The notes under the pieces were generated by a model, which was given only the letters and a program-made list of their open reading frames with translations, had not been told where the DNA came from and did no database searches. From positions 52,235 through 116,234 of the forward strand of contig NZ_JAGHZZ010000005.1 of NCBI RefSeq assembly GCF_017745095.1: 64,000 bases of DNA. The letters are read 5' to 3'. Shown here in pieces: positions 63,466 through 64,000 of this stretch; within the stretch, counting starts at the first letter, position 1; every line of letters begins with the position of its first letter. Source of the DNA: Sporocytophaga sp. (lineage in GTDB: Bacteria; Bacteroidota; Bacteroidia; Cytophagales; Cytophagaceae). The position numbers and the translations under genes were made by a program.

Positions 63466-63639
63466 ATACTAAAACTCATGGTTTGATAGATATTTCAAAT
63501 ATAATAAAATAAAGAAAATGTTTCCAGTTTCTTGGTTGTCTAATTATTTATAATGAAAGCATAAATTTCATCGGTAATATTAATTATTTGGTTTGTAATA
63601 TGTTGAGTATTACATTCGGGATTTCAACCAAGCTATACT

Positions 63640-64000
63640 ATGAAAACAAGATTTTTGTTTTGGTCAATAATAATTATTGGCTTCGCAATACCTGATAGAG
63701 TATTGGCATTACTCAACCCCGGTGATATTGCAATTATAGAATACAACGCCACTGATCCTGATGGTTTTTCTTTTCTTTTATTAACAGATATTCCAGAAGG
63801 AGAAGTAATTTATTTTACCGATTGTGGGTGGTCTGTTTCAGGCGCATTCAGAGAGAGTGAGGGGGTAATTAAATATATAACTCCCCCAGGCGGATTAAAT
63901 AAAGGAGATATAGTATCTTTTAATTTTGATACGAGAAATGAAAATGGTTTTACAACCACTGGAGTAAATGGCTTCTTCGGATTATCTAAAGAAGGAGATC
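63640..64000 (+). CDS. secreted protein, truncated by the window edge
   Basis: The frame opens at ATG 63640 and runs past the end. Signal peptide MKTRFLFWSIIIIGFAIPDR. The visible mature start is NPGDIAIIEYNATDPDGFSF, then PEGEVIYFTDCGWSVSGAFR. This pattern (a GDIAIxxYN start and an IYFTDxGW motif) occurs at the N-terminus of secreted Bacteroidota proteins with many repeats and usually a T9SS tail; the rest is outside the window. It is divergent from the gene at 60070-63465. Confidence 0.75.
   Translation, partial: MKTRFLFWSIIIIGFAIPDRVLALLNPGDIAIIEYNATDPDGFSFLLLTDIPEGEVIYFTDCGWSVSGAFRESEGVIKYITPPGGLNKGDIVSFNFDTRNENGFTTTGVNGFFGLSKEGD

Overview
The window is chromosomal DNA of a Bacteroidota bacterium, probably a free-living gliding relative of the Cytophagales. 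The evidence is AT-rich sequence, at least eight secreted proteins (one of them broken) with type IX secretion (T9SS) sorting domains (a PNP motif and a beta-sandwich tail), a PorP/SprF family outer-membrane protein, a TonB-dependent receptor, WG-repeat and LRR secreted proteins, and many short palindromic interspersed repeats. The exact genus cannot be fixed from the sequence alone. I found no rRNA or tRNA gene.

The most notable system is a minimal type VI-B CRISPR-Cas locus at 9.3-13.4 kb. It has a 1170-residue Cas13b RNA-guided ribonuclease with both HEPN RxxxxH motifs (13025-13008 and 10043-10026, minus strand), followed on the same strand by a CRISPR array of eight repeats and seven spacers (9308-9790). 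There is no cas1/cas2 and no recognisable csx27 or csx28. All eight repeats differ, two spacers share a 22-nt segment (20/22 identical) shifted by 8 nt, and the far end of the array is cut into by a palindrome-tipped repeat element. The intergenic region beyond it (8.1-9.3 kb) is a patchwork of repeats: a 21-bp minisatellite, a hairpin element, two copies of a 120-bp element with 27-bp terminal inverted repeats, and a 168-bp imperfect inverted-repeat element.

Layout. 0-5.4 kb: three small unknown genes, an LRR/T9SS protein and a secreted unknown, all on minus. 5.6-8.0 kb: an iron-type alcohol dehydrogenase overlapping an ABM-domain monooxygenase, and exonuclease III. 8.0-13.9 kb: the repeat patchwork, CRISPR array, cas13b and an XRE regulator. 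14.2-15.0 kb: an overlapping cluster of two small unknowns and a single-domain response regulator. 15.0-21.3 kb: repeats, small unknowns, a broken T9SS gene, a WG-repeat protein and a zinc-ribbon protein. 21.5-33 kb: a T9SS M6-like protease, a lipoprotein, a giant 1799-residue beta-propeller/PA14/Ig T9SS protein and a heme-type TonB receptor. 33.3-38.9 kb: a NUC1-family nuclease, a kinase-like lipoprotein, a thioredoxin-like protein, a histone-H1-like/Gre-like fusion and a dipeptide epimerase. 39.1-47.3 kb: mostly housekeeping genes on plus (SlyD-like FKBP, PorP/SprF, UPF1-like helicase, DUF1232, SpmA-SpmB fusion, 3-methyladenine glycosylase, WG-repeat protein). 47.6-64 kb: T9SS esterase, phospholipase A1, aldo/keto reductase, three secreted plus-strand proteins or permeases, and two large T9SS proteins on minus, with a truncated secreted gene at the right edge.

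Functionally, most genes serve the cell surface and exterior: T9SS cargo, outer-membrane transport and lipid turnover. A smaller part is DNA repair (ExoIII, Mpg) and nucleic-acid handling. The Cas13b locus would give RNA-level phage defence if the array is transcribed. New spacers would have to come from an adaptation module elsewhere in the genome.
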